Assembly: GCA_021107375.1 (NCBI GenBank)
Contig: JAIOSY010000306.1
Location: forward strand, 1-5,447
Origin: Sulfurimonas sp.
Lineage (GTDB): Bacteria; Campylobacterota; Campylobacteria; Campylobacterales; Sulfurimonadaceae
Length of the DNA stretch: 5,447 nt
Direction: 5' to 3'
A model generated the notes under the pieces. That model made no database searches, was not told where the DNA came from, and worked only from the letters and a program-made list of their open reading frames with translations. Shown one piece after another: positions 1-5,122 of this stretch (positions are counted from its first letter, which is position 1; every line of letters starts with the position of its first letter). Both the position numbers and the translations under genes were made by a program.

Positions 1-398
1 ATCCAAACTATTACAAGCATCAATAGAGTTGGAACTTCATTATAAAATCTAAAAAACTTTCCACTTTTAGTACACTCATCTACTAAAAGCTTCTCTCTTA
101 AAACTCCCAGTGATAAAAAATAAACTACAAGCATAACAAGAAAAACTATCTTTAGATATAACCAAGTAGTAAACCACTCACCCATAAAAACTAAAGCAAC
201 ACCACTAAGTATAGTAGTCCACATAGAAGGGATACCTATATATTTATACAATTTCATCTCTTGAATTTTTACAACCTCTATAAAACCAGCATTATCAGCA
301 TGTTCTGCATGATAAACATATAGTCTAGGCAGATAAAACAAAACTGCAAACCAAGAGATAAAAGAGATTACATGAAACCAAAGTATCCAATTATACAT
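1..398 (-). CDS. hemJ: HemJ-type protoporphyrinogen IX oxidase, partial (C-terminus off left edge)
   Basis: Reading the minus strand from an ATG at 398-396 gives 132 open codons that run off the left edge. The family is about 140-150 residues, so roughly 10-20 C-terminal residues are probably missing. HemJ is an inner-membrane heme protein that oxidises protoporphyrinogen IX to protoporphyrin IX, the penultimate step of heme synthesis, in bacteria lacking HemG or HemY. The protein starts with a membrane helix containing WFHVISFISWFAVLFYLPR (residues 7-25), then YHAEH (29-33), the usual HemJ N-terminal signature with a conserved His (H9). A second helix spans about 60-72, a third about 76-99 with the conserved W79/K83 region, and RFYNEVPTLLML (117-128) opens the last helix. 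The start lies 16 bases behind the stop of the hibernation factor gene, so co-transcription is likely. A weak AGGG ribosome binding site lies about 10 bases before the ATG. The family call is firm from motifs; the catalytic assignment rests on family knowledge. Confidence 0.9.
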   Translation of the reverse strand, partial: MYNWILWFHVISFISWFAVLFYLPRLYVYHAEHADNAGFIEVVKIQEMKLYKYIGIPSMWTTILSGVALVFMGEWFTTWLYLKIVFLVMLVVYFLSLGVLREKLLVDECTKSGKFFRFYNEVPTLLMLVIVW

Positions 399-414
399 AT
401 ATTATCAACCCTAT

Positions 415-744
415 CTACGCATCAAGTGTTTCCAAATCTTTAACAGACCCAGATTTTTTATCAACAACTTTTGTATGAAGACGACGAAGTGCTTTAGTTG
501 CTCTATCTATAGCTAAATCAATAGCTGTATCCAAATTATCATCACTTTGATTAATTACAACCGGTTGTGCATGAGCAATATGAATATCAAACTCTACAGA
601 AACACCTTTTTTCTCAGCAATCATACTAACATTTACTGTAGTAATATCTAACTGATATTTTTTAAATGCTTCAATAGCTGCTTCTACATGAGATTTTGTT
701 TGTTCATTAAGATTTAAATCTTTTGTACGAATCTGTACATTCAT
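415..744 (-). CDS. hpf: Short-form ribosome hibernation promoting factor (HPF/YfiA/RaiA family)
   Basis: This 109-residue cytosolic protein matches the S30AE/HPF fold in order: a first strand MNVQIRTKDLNLNE, a helix at about 15-30 (TKSHVEAAIEAFKKY), strands rich in V/I at about 32-66 including VSVEFDIHIAHAQPVVINQ, and a second helix at about 71-95 (DTAIDLAIDRATKALRRLHTKV) with the basic face expected to contact 16S rRNA. Such factors sit in the decoding region of idle 30S/70S ribosomes and block translation in stationary phase or starvation. Length fits the short class (about 95-115 residues). The extra C-terminal dimerisation domain of long HPF is absent; only a polar tail of about 14 residues follows the second helix. 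The ATG at 744 is supported by AAGGA six bases upstream. It is the first gene of a probable hpf-hemJ transcript and diverges from trpS across 86 bases. The choice between HPF and YfiA naming cannot be settled here. Confidence 0.9.
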   Translation of the reverse strand: MNVQIRTKDLNLNEQTKSHVEAAIEAFKKYQLDITTVNVSMIAEKKGVSVEFDIHIAHAQPVVINQSDDNLDTAIDLAIDRATKALRRLHTKVVDKKSGSVKDLETLDA

Positions 745-761
745 AATATTTCCTTTATTGA

Positions 762-778
762 GTTACCTACATAGTAAC
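762..778. repeat. Short inverted repeat in the hpf-trpS divergent spacer
   Basis: GTTAC (762-766) and GTAAC (774-778) form perfect 5-base arms around a 7-base centre. The element covers the likely hpf -10 region and ends about 22 bases before the trpS -10 box, where an operator could sit. The arms are short and could arise by chance. Confidence 0.25.
768..776 (-). promoter_or_regulatory. Candidate -10 region of hpf
   Basis: On the minus strand the bases read TACTATGTA, offering TACTAT or TATGTA as the -10 hexamer, with a T-rich tract (CTTTTTTCGT) upstream, as is common for Campylobacterota vegetative promoters that lack a clear -35. Transcription would start near 760, leaving a leader of about 15-20 bases containing the AAGGA site. 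Choice of hexamer is uncertain. Confidence 0.3.
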
Positions 779-794
779 GAAAAAAAGTTTACAT

Positions 795-805
795 TTGGCT
801 ATAAT
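795..805 (+). promoter_or_regulatory. Likely trpS promoter (extended -10)
   Basis: TTGGC runs straight into a perfect TATAAT (800-805). No canonical -35 hexamer lies 16-18 bases upstream, but the region before it is A/T-rich with phased tracts. The start site would fall near 812, giving a leader of about 19 bases that contains the TTAGGA ribosome binding site. The similar TTTAGCTAAAAT before the gene at 1848 strengthens the reading. Confidence 0.6.
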
Positions 806-830
806 ATCAAAAAAACTTAGGAATATATAT

Positions 831-1796
831 ATGAGAGTTTTAACAGGTATTCAGCCCTCTGGCGATTTACATATTGGAAACTATTTTGGTTCGATTAAAC
901 AGATGGTAGAAGCTCAAAAAACAAGTGAAACTTTTGCTTTTATAGCAAATTACCATGCACAAACAAGCGTAACAGATGGTAAAAGACTAGCAGAACTAAC
1001 TATGCAATCAGCAACAGATTTTTTAGCACTAGGAATAGATCCTCAAAAATCAACTTTTTGGGTTCAATCGGATGTAAAAGAGGTGTTAGAGTTATACTGG
1101 GTTTTATCATCTTTTACTCCAACTGGTCTTCTTGAGAGAGCTCACAGCTATAAAGATAAAACTGCTCGTGGATTTGCAACAAACCATTCACTCTTTTCAT
1201 ATCCAGTTCTTATGGCTGCAGATATTTTACTATACTCTCCAGATATTGTACCTGTTGGAAAAGATCAAATTCAGCATGTGGAGATTGCTAGAGATATTGC
1301 AGTTAAATTTAACAACCAATATGGAGACATTTTAAAACTTCCAGAATTTAAGATAGAAGAGAGTGTAGCGACAGTTCCAGGAATTGATGGTCAAAAGATG
1401 TCTAAAAGCTATGGTAATACTGTAAATATTTTTGGGCAAGAGAAAAAACAACTTAAAACTATAAAAAAGATTGTTACTGAGAATGTAGCGATGGAAGAAC
1501 CAAAAGAGTATGAAAACTGTAATGTTTATAACATGGCAAAACTATTTTTAGAGGGTGACAACCTAATAGAGTTGCAAGAAAGATATAAAAAAGGTGGAGA
1601 GGGTCACGGTCACTTTAAAATCTATCTTGGAGAAGTTATGTGGGGATACTTTAAAGAGTACAGAGAAAAAAGAGAGTATTATCAAGCAAATCAAGATGAA
1701 GTTAGAGAGATACTAAAACTTGGTGCTAAAAAAGCTACTCAAACTATACAACCAATGATTGAAAAGATTAGAACTGCTACAGGAATAAAATATTAA
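831..1796 (+). CDS. trpS: Tryptophanyl-tRNA synthetase
   Basis: A class Ic aminoacyl-tRNA synthetase that activates tryptophan with ATP and charges tRNA-Trp in the cytosol, normally as a homodimer. From the ATG at 831 the protein is 321 residues, within the usual bacterial range of about 320-335. It opens with MRVLTGIQPSGDLHIGNYFG, placing the HIGH-type ATP motif HIGN at 14-17. The Trp pocket and dimer region follow: YPVLMAADILLY at 124-135 and the GKDQIQHVEIARDIA signature at 143-157. The second ATP motif KMSKS is at 189-193, and the helical anticodon-binding part occupies about 205-321. A longer frame from a TTG at 795 is rejected because it overlaps the TATAAT box, adds a 12-residue tail foreign to the family, and lacks the TTAGGA site that precedes 831. 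No leader peptide or T-box is visible in the short upstream space. An internal 67-residue frame at 1132-1335 is only a shadow. Confidence 0.97.
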   Translation: MRVLTGIQPSGDLHIGNYFGSIKQMVEAQKTSETFAFIANYHAQTSVTDGKRLAELTMQSATDFLALGIDPQKSTFWVQSDVKEVLELYWVLSSFTPTGLLERAHSYKDKTARGFATNHSLFSYPVLMAADILLYSPDIVPVGKDQIQHVEIARDIAVKFNNQYGDILKLPEFKIEESVATVPGIDGQKMSKSYGNTVNIFGQEKKQLKTIKKIVTENVAMEEPKEYENCNVYNMAKLFLEGDNLIELQERYKKGGEGHGHFKIYLGEVMWGYFKEYREKREYYQANQDEVREILKLGAKKATQTIQPMIEKIRTATGIKY

Positions 1797-1802
1797 TTTT
1801 TA

Positions 1803-1814
1803 TTTAGCTAAAAT
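1803..1814 (+). promoter_or_regulatory. Candidate promoter for the NIT-like gene
   Basis: TTTAGC followed by TAAAAT (1809-1814) resembles the extended -10 found before trpS (TTTGGC-TATAAT). Transcription would begin near 1821 and leave a leader of about 27 bases. The gap after trpS is only 51 bases, so read-through from trpS may also supply the gene. Confidence 0.4.
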
Positions 1815-1824
1815 GTTTTAATAG

Positions 1825-1838
1825 CTTTATATATAAAG
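1825..1838 (+). repeat. 14-base perfect palindrome touching the ribosome binding site
   Basis: CTTTATATATAAAG is a perfect palindrome. Its right arm shares AAAG with the AAAGGA ribosome binding site (1835-1840) of the gene at 1848. In RNA it could form a 5-base-pair stem with a 4-base loop that partly hides that site, but the stem is A/U-rich and weak. Confidence 0.35.
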
Positions 1839-1847
1839 GAATAAAAA

Positions 1848-2699
1848 ATGCGTATATTTTTAATAATAGCAATTTTAATATTTAACCTTAGTGCTAAATC
1901 ACTTTTTAGCAATGATGAACAAAAGCAAAGTAGTGTGTATATAGGGAGTTTAAAAAACTTAGTTATTGCCACTCAAAAAACAAGAGGTCTAACAAACTCT
2001 TATATGAATGGTAACCTAGCTGCCATGCTTCTTGTTTTTAAAAATAGAGGAGATATGAAAAAAGCTATCGGGATAATGGAATCAACTGACTTAGCAGCTG
2101 ACCCTGTAATCAATGCTAGGGCTACAACAATTTCCCAATCACTAATCAAACTTAATAATAAAGCATTTAAAATGAAAGCAAGTGAAGCTTTTTCAAACTA
2201 TACTGAACAGATAGAGCAAGTTTTAATGCTAGCTCAATCAGTAAGCAAAAGAGGTTCAAAAGATTTAAATCCTGTTGGAATAGATGCTTCTGTTATCATG
2301 ATGGAAACTATGCTCCCTATGACTGAATATGTTGGTCGCTTAAGAGGTTTTGGCTCAGGTCTAGCAGCTAAAGGCGAGATGAATAAGGCTGAATTGGAGC
2401 AAGTTTTTGTGTTAGTTAATAATGTTGAAACATTAAATTCTGATTTACAAAAGCAAGTTATTAAACTTACTTCAAAATATCCAAATAAAGTTTCATCAAA
2501 TATAGACTCTCAACTATTAGCAGTAGATAAAGCCTCAAAAATATATACAGATTTTGCAAAAGATAAATTTTTAAATGATATTAAAAATATAGATCCAAAT
2601 GAGTATTTTGATGAGGGAACTAAGCTGATTAGTAAAATTATAAAAGCTTACGATACTATCAACAAAGCTTTACTTGAAGACTCAAAAGGGTGGTTATAA
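1848..2699 (+). CDS. Exported stand-alone NIT-like (nitrate/nitrite-sensing) domain protein
   Basis: This 283-residue protein has an N-terminal signal peptide ([16 protein letters not shown], likely cleaved after A16) with no lipobox Cys and no other membrane helix, so a soluble periplasmic protein is predicted. The rest is almost all helical. Two features recall the NIT domain (PF08376): [21 protein letters not shown] (35-55), with a QxxRG motif (Q43, R46, G47) on the first helix, and [21 protein letters not shown] (160-180), with R164 and R166, on a later helix. In the characterised NIT protein NasR, arginines on such helices are reported to line the ligand site. Known NIT domains are usually fused to kinase, cyclase, chemotaxis or ANTAR outputs; none is present here. 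The ATG at 1848 has AAAGGA seven bases upstream. The 3' end overlaps convergent argF by 6 bases. The family call is by pattern only, and ligand and partner are unknown. Confidence 0.6.
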   Translation: MRIFLIIAILIFNLSAKSLFSNDEQKQSSVYIGSLKNLVIATQKTRGLTNSYMNGNLAAMLLVFKNRGDMKKAIGIMESTDLAADPVINARATTISQSLIKLNNKAFKMKASEAFSNYTEQIEQVLMLAQSVSKRGSKDLNPVGIDASVIMMETMLPMTEYVGRLRGFGSGLAAKGEMNKAELEQVFVLVNNVETLNSDLQKQVIKLTSKYPNKVSSNIDSQLLAVDKASKIYTDFAKDKFLNDIKNIDPNEYFDEGTKLISKIIKAYDTINKALLEDSKGWL

Positions 2700-2737
2700 A
2701 GCTCTTTGCTTATCTAACCAAACCATTAAGCCCTTTT
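2684..2737. terminator. Possible bidirectional terminator spanning the convergent stop codons
   Basis: A nested inverted repeat covers the overlap of the two genes. The outer arms are AAAAGGG (2684-2690) and CCCTTTT (2731-2737). Inside are GGTTA (2692-2696) with TAACC (2715-2719), and AAGC (2699-2702) with GCTT (2708-2711) around the loop TCTTT. On either strand the RNA ends in a G/C-containing stem and four U, as expected of a two-way terminator, though the U-run is short and the outer stem has an asymmetric internal loop (1 versus 11 bases). Its arms lie inside the coding ends of both genes. Confidence 0.4.
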
Positions 2738-3620
2738 GTGCGTGAAGTCTATTTTCAGCCTCATCAAAAACTATTTTAGCATGACCTTCTAAAACTGATT
2801 CACTTACCTCTTGTTCTCTGTAAGCTGGAAGACAATGTAAAAACTTAGCATCTTTTTTAGCTAAACACATCATCAGGTCATCAACCATAAAACCAGAAAA
2901 ATCTTTAACTCTTTGCTCTTTTTCATCCTCTTGACCCATTGAAGCCCAAGTATCTGTTGTTACGATTGTTGCACCATGAATAGCCTCTTTTGGATCATTC
3001 ATAACTCTAATTATCGCTCCACTCTCTTTTGCTATTTTCATAGCTTCTTGTAAAATAGTTCCATCAACTTCATATCCTTTAGGAGTAGCAATACGAAGTT
3101 CAAAACCAAGTTTAGCACACAAAATCATCCAAGAGTGAGTCATATTGTTTCCATCACCAACATAAGCAACTATCGCATTTTCATCTACACCATACTCAAC
3201 CATAGTCATATAATCTGCTAAAAGTTGTACAGGGTGATAAGAATCAGTTAGCCCATTAATTACAGGCACTTTAGAGTATTTTGCAAACTCCTCTAACTTT
3301 GAATGAGCAAAAGTTCTAATCATAACCATATCACACATGCTACTTATCACTCTTGCTGTATCTTTAACAGGCTCACCACGACCTAGATGAATATCACGAT
3401 TTGATAAAAACAAAGCATGACCACCAAGTTGATACATACCAGTTTCAAAACTAACTCTAGTTCTAGTTGAACTTTTCTCAAAAATCATAGCTAAAGTTTG
3501 TTTTTTTAATTCATCTTTGTAAATACCAGCTTTTAAATCTTTTTTTATCTCAAGACCAATATCTATAATCTCTAAAATCTCTTTTTTTGTAAAATCTTTT
3601 AATGTTAAAAAATGTCTCAT
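2694..3620 (-). CDS. argF: Ornithine carbamoyltransferase
   Basis: Catalyses carbamoyl phosphate + L-ornithine to citrulline + phosphate in arginine biosynthesis, as a cytosolic trimer. At 308 residues the length is typical. The carbamoyl phosphate loop is [13 protein letters not shown] (47-59, STRTR at 51-55). HPVQLLAD is at 129-136 (relatives often have HPCQ or HPTQ). [11 protein letters not shown] (154-164) opens the second domain, DTWASMGQE (223-231) is the ornithine-closing SMG loop, and HCLPAYR (262-268) carries the catalytic Cys264. The SMG and HCLPA motifs mark an ornithine rather than aspartate carbamoyltransferase. An anabolic role is inferred because no arginine deiminase (arcA) or carbamate kinase (arcC) gene is adjacent. 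The ATG at 3620 follows an AAGAAGAG ribosome binding site about five bases away. The gene appears to be transcribed alone from a promoter near 3650. Its last codons overlap the end of the convergent NIT-like gene. Confidence 0.97.
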   Translation of the reverse strand: MRHFLTLKDFTKKEILEIIDIGLEIKKDLKAGIYKDELKKQTLAMIFEKSSTRTRVSFETGMYQLGGHALFLSNRDIHLGRGEPVKDTARVISSMCDMVMIRTFAHSKLEEFAKYSKVPVINGLTDSYHPVQLLADYMTMVEYGVDENAIVAYVGDGNNMTHSWMILCAKLGFELRIATPKGYEVDGTILQEAMKIAKESGAIIRVMNDPKEAIHGATIVTTDTWASMGQEDEKEQRVKDFSGFMVDDLMMCLAKKDAKFLHCLPAYREQEVSESVLEGHAKIVFDEAENRLHAQKGLMVWLDKQRAL

Positions 3621-3648
3621 ATATCTCTTCTTATATTTATATGAGCCT

Positions 3649-3656
3649 ATTTTATA
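3649..3656 (-). promoter_or_regulatory. Candidate argF -10 box
   Basis: The minus strand reads TATAAAAT here, supplying TATAAA or TAAAAT about 30 bases before the argF ATG. The upstream 40 bases are A/T-rich. Readthrough from the nicO-type gene 74 bases upstream cannot be excluded, since no terminator is visible after it on that strand. Confidence 0.45.
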
Positions 3657-3678
3657 GTAATTTTCTTTAAATAACTAT
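3654..3678. repeat. Imperfect 10-base inverted repeat upstream of argF
   Basis: ATAGTAATTT (3654-3663) and AAATAACTAT (3669-3678) are inverted copies with one mismatch, around TCTTT. The element overlaps the candidate argF -10 box, a place where an operator could act. It is almost pure A/T, so chance is a serious alternative, and it does not match the classical ARG box (TGAAT-N4-ATTCA). Confidence 0.3.
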
Positions 3679-3694
3679 TTTTTTTACTCTTGTA

Positions 3695-4429
3695 CTAAAT
3701 TACAAATAAAATAATTCCTAAACTTAACACCAAAAGGCCACCAATCATCTCTAAAATATAAGCTTTTTCATTAAGTAAGCCATTAGTTTTTCTACCAAGA
3801 GCAATACTTAATATTCCCGCAACTGAAATAGTTAAGCCCATCCCTATACTCATAGCTATTGCTGATAAAGCACCAAGAGTGTATTGCCCTAATACAACAC
3901 AAAAAAGTACAATAGTCATAACCCCAGGACAAGGAACTATACCTGCACTAAATGCAACTGCAAGCTCACTTTTAGATGATTTTTTAAAATGTTTCTCTTT
4001 ATGTTTTCTTCCACTATATGCTTCATAAATGAGATAAATTCCCACCCCAATAATCATAACAGCACTTATCTGCATAGCAATCTCTGAGAATTCATTAAAA
4101 TTCTTTCTAAACATAGTTTTTAAAATAAAAAATATTCCAAAAGTAAAAATCAATGCAGAAAAAGCATGGATAATTGCTATCATATAGCCCATCTTAAAAG
4201 CTTTTTTATAATCACTTTTATTTGAAGTAAAATAAAGAGCAACAAGAGCCTTTCCATGCCCTGGACCTATCGCATGAACTAAGCCATAAACAAAAGCAAC
4301 CCCAAGAATTATCAAGGAAGTATTTAAATTATTTTCATAATTTAAACTTCTAATATTTGTAGATATAAAACTATTTAGTTGGTATTGCCACTGCACAAGA
4401 GTTTGCAAAAATTTAGCATAAAATTCCAT
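3695..4429 (-). CDS. NicO/RcnA-family metal-ion permease (COG2215 type)
   Basis: This 244-residue inner-membrane protein has about six predicted helices (roughly 37-53, 78-104, 117-137, 156-180, 183-211, 224-243). It carries both family signatures: VHAIGPGHGKALVALYF (51-67) in the first helix pair, and SAGIVPCPGVMTIVLF (161-176) at the start of the fourth helix. A His sits in the second helix (H89), and a short basic cytosolic loop RKHKEKHFKK (141-150) carries two His, far less than the His-rich loop of E. coli RcnA. NicO-family proteins move Ni2+ or Co2+, in some cases outward. Here the upstream DUF1007 gene overlaps it by one base (TAATG), with GGAG eight bases before the ATG, so translation is coupled and the two products probably work together. 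Substrate and direction cannot be told from the sequence. A ribosome-independent promoter for this gene alone was not seen. Confidence 0.85.
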   Translation of the reverse strand: MEFYAKFLQTLVQWQYQLNSFISTNIRSLNYENNLNTSLIILGVAFVYGLVHAIGPGHGKALVALYFTSNKSDYKKAFKMGYMIAIIHAFSALIFTFGIFFILKTMFRKNFNEFSEIAMQISAVMIIGVGIYLIYEAYSGRKHKEKHFKKSSKSELAVAFSAGIVPCPGVMTIVLFCVVLGQYTLGALSAIAMSIGMGLTISVAGILSIALGRKTNGLLNEKAYILEMIGGLLVLSLGIILFVI

Positions 4430-4947
4430 TATTCAAACTCCAACTTATAACCGTAATAAAAATCATTATCTATACCACTAACTTTCACACTTGCACCTTT
4501 TATAGTTACAAACTCATCTTTTAAAACCATTGCAACATAAAAGTCACTATCTCCAAATTCAAAAATAGTATTTTTAATATCAAATTCTCCATTTATATCA
4601 AAAGAGTAACAAAGTTTATGATTTTCAATAGTTGCTTTAAAATTTTTAGGTTTAAATTTTATAACTTTTTTATCTACTTTGACATAAGTATAATAATTAT
4701 AAGGCTTAAACATTGAAAAATACTCTTTTTCTATATAATCATTCTCTTTTTTATCAATCTTTCCATTAGCATTTGAATCTAATTCCATAATTAAAATAGT
4801 AGAGGTCATCTCATCTAGCACCCATTTAAAATGTATACTTGAAAACTTTGATTTTTGAACTTCTACTGTTGGATAAACCTCTATAAAGGTATGTGGATGA
4901 GCAAAAACAGATGAAAAAAAGATTAAAAATGTAAAAATATATTTCAA
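4429..4947 (-). CDS. DUF1007-family exported protein with EF-hand-like loop, partner of the NicO-type permease
   Basis: A 172-residue protein with a signal peptide (MKYIFTFLIFFSSVFA, predicted cut after A16) that would leave a mature periplasmic N-terminus HPHTFIE. The HPHTFI start, the following FKWVLDEMTS segment (40-49) and the length fit DUF1007 (PF06226, COG3683), described as a periplasmic component found beside or fused to NicO permeases. Residues 57-68 (DSNANGKIDKKE) form a textbook 12-residue EF-hand loop, with D57, N59, N61, G62, I64 and E68 at positions 1, 3, 5, 6, 8 and 12. The remainder is strand-rich. The start is a TTG at 4947-4945, chosen because it gives a complete signal peptide and has AAGG about seven bases upstream; the next Met is far inside. 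The gene is unusually AT-rich (about 24% G+C by hand count). It is the first gene of a coupled pair with the permease. Confidence 0.8.
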   Translation of the reverse strand: MKYIFTFLIFFSSVFAHPHTFIEVYPTVEVQKSKFSSIHFKWVLDEMTSTILIMELDSNANGKIDKKENDYIEKEYFSMFKPYNYYTYVKVDKKVIKFKPKNFKATIENHKLCYSFDINGEFDIKNTIFEFGDSDFYVAMVLKDEFVTIKGASVKVSGIDNDFYYGYKLEFE

Positions 4948-5022
4948 ATATTTGCCTTATATAATTTTAATGAATAATATCATTTTTTACTTAAAATAGT
5001 ATTTTCTTTTTAAAAGTAAAAC

Positions 5023-5037
5023 TTATATTAAATATAA
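5023..5037. repeat. A/T-only perfect palindrome in the divergent spacer
   Basis: TTATATT and AATATAA flank a single A. It lies mid-way in the 175-base spacer between the divergent DUF1007 and SLAC1-family genes. With only A and T in the arms it may be chance. Apart from this, the Fur-like site and the -10 at 5091, nothing else in 4948-5122 could be supported; no clear promoter for the minus-strand pair could be singled out among many AT-rich candidates. Confidence 0.2.
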
Positions 5038-5062
5038 CTTAGATGTATATAGTAAATAATAT

Positions 5063-5077
5063 AAATAATCGTTATCA
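5063..5077. promoter_or_regulatory. Fur-box-like site
   Basis: AAATAATCGTTATCA agrees with the 7-1-7 Fur consensus TGATAATNATTATCA at 11 of 14 defined positions. It ends 13 bases before the -10 box of the rightward gene, so a bound repressor would cover the -35 region. It is about 116 bases from the start of the leftward DUF1007-NicO pair and could touch that promoter too. This is a pattern match in AT-rich DNA, not proof; another metal-responsive regulator of the Fur superfamily (Zur, Nur) is possible. Confidence 0.45.
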
Positions 5078-5084
5078 ATTATAT

Positions 5085-5096
5085 TTTAGATACAAT
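5085..5096 (+). promoter_or_regulatory. Likely promoter of the SLAC1-family gene
   Basis: TTTAGA followed by TACAAT (5091-5096), one change from TATAAT. Transcription would start near 5103, giving a leader of about 20 bases that contains the AAAGG ribosome binding site (5113-5117). The Fur-like palindrome sits just upstream. Confidence 0.5.
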
Positions 5097-5122
5097 CCGT
5101 TTAATTATTTCAAAGGTTGGCT

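Noticed and set aside
795..830. Upstream TTG start that would add 12 residues to tryptophanyl-tRNA synthetase
   Set aside because: It overlaps a perfect TATAAT promoter box, adds sequence not found in the family, and the ATG at 831 has its own ribosome binding site and gives the canonical MRVLTGIQPSG start.
1132..1335. 67-residue plus-strand open frame
   Set aside because: It lies wholly inside trpS in another frame, has no ribosome binding site or recognisable domain, and is a shadow of the real gene.
3654..3685. Hairpin followed by a run of T on the plus strand, resembling a rightward terminator
   Set aside because: No plus-strand gene ends here; argF and the NicO-type gene are both on the minus strand, for which the T-run would precede the hairpin. 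The stem is nearly all A/T. An operator or chance repeat is more likely.
3621..3694. Search for a classical ARG box upstream of argF
   Set aside because: No TGAAT-N4-ATTCA type site is present; only the A/T-rich inverted repeat was found.
4948..5122. Possible nickel/cobalt or other riboswitch, or small gene, in the 175-base spacer
   Set aside because: The spacer is very AT-rich, lacks G-rich conserved helices, and contains no open frame with a ribosome binding site.
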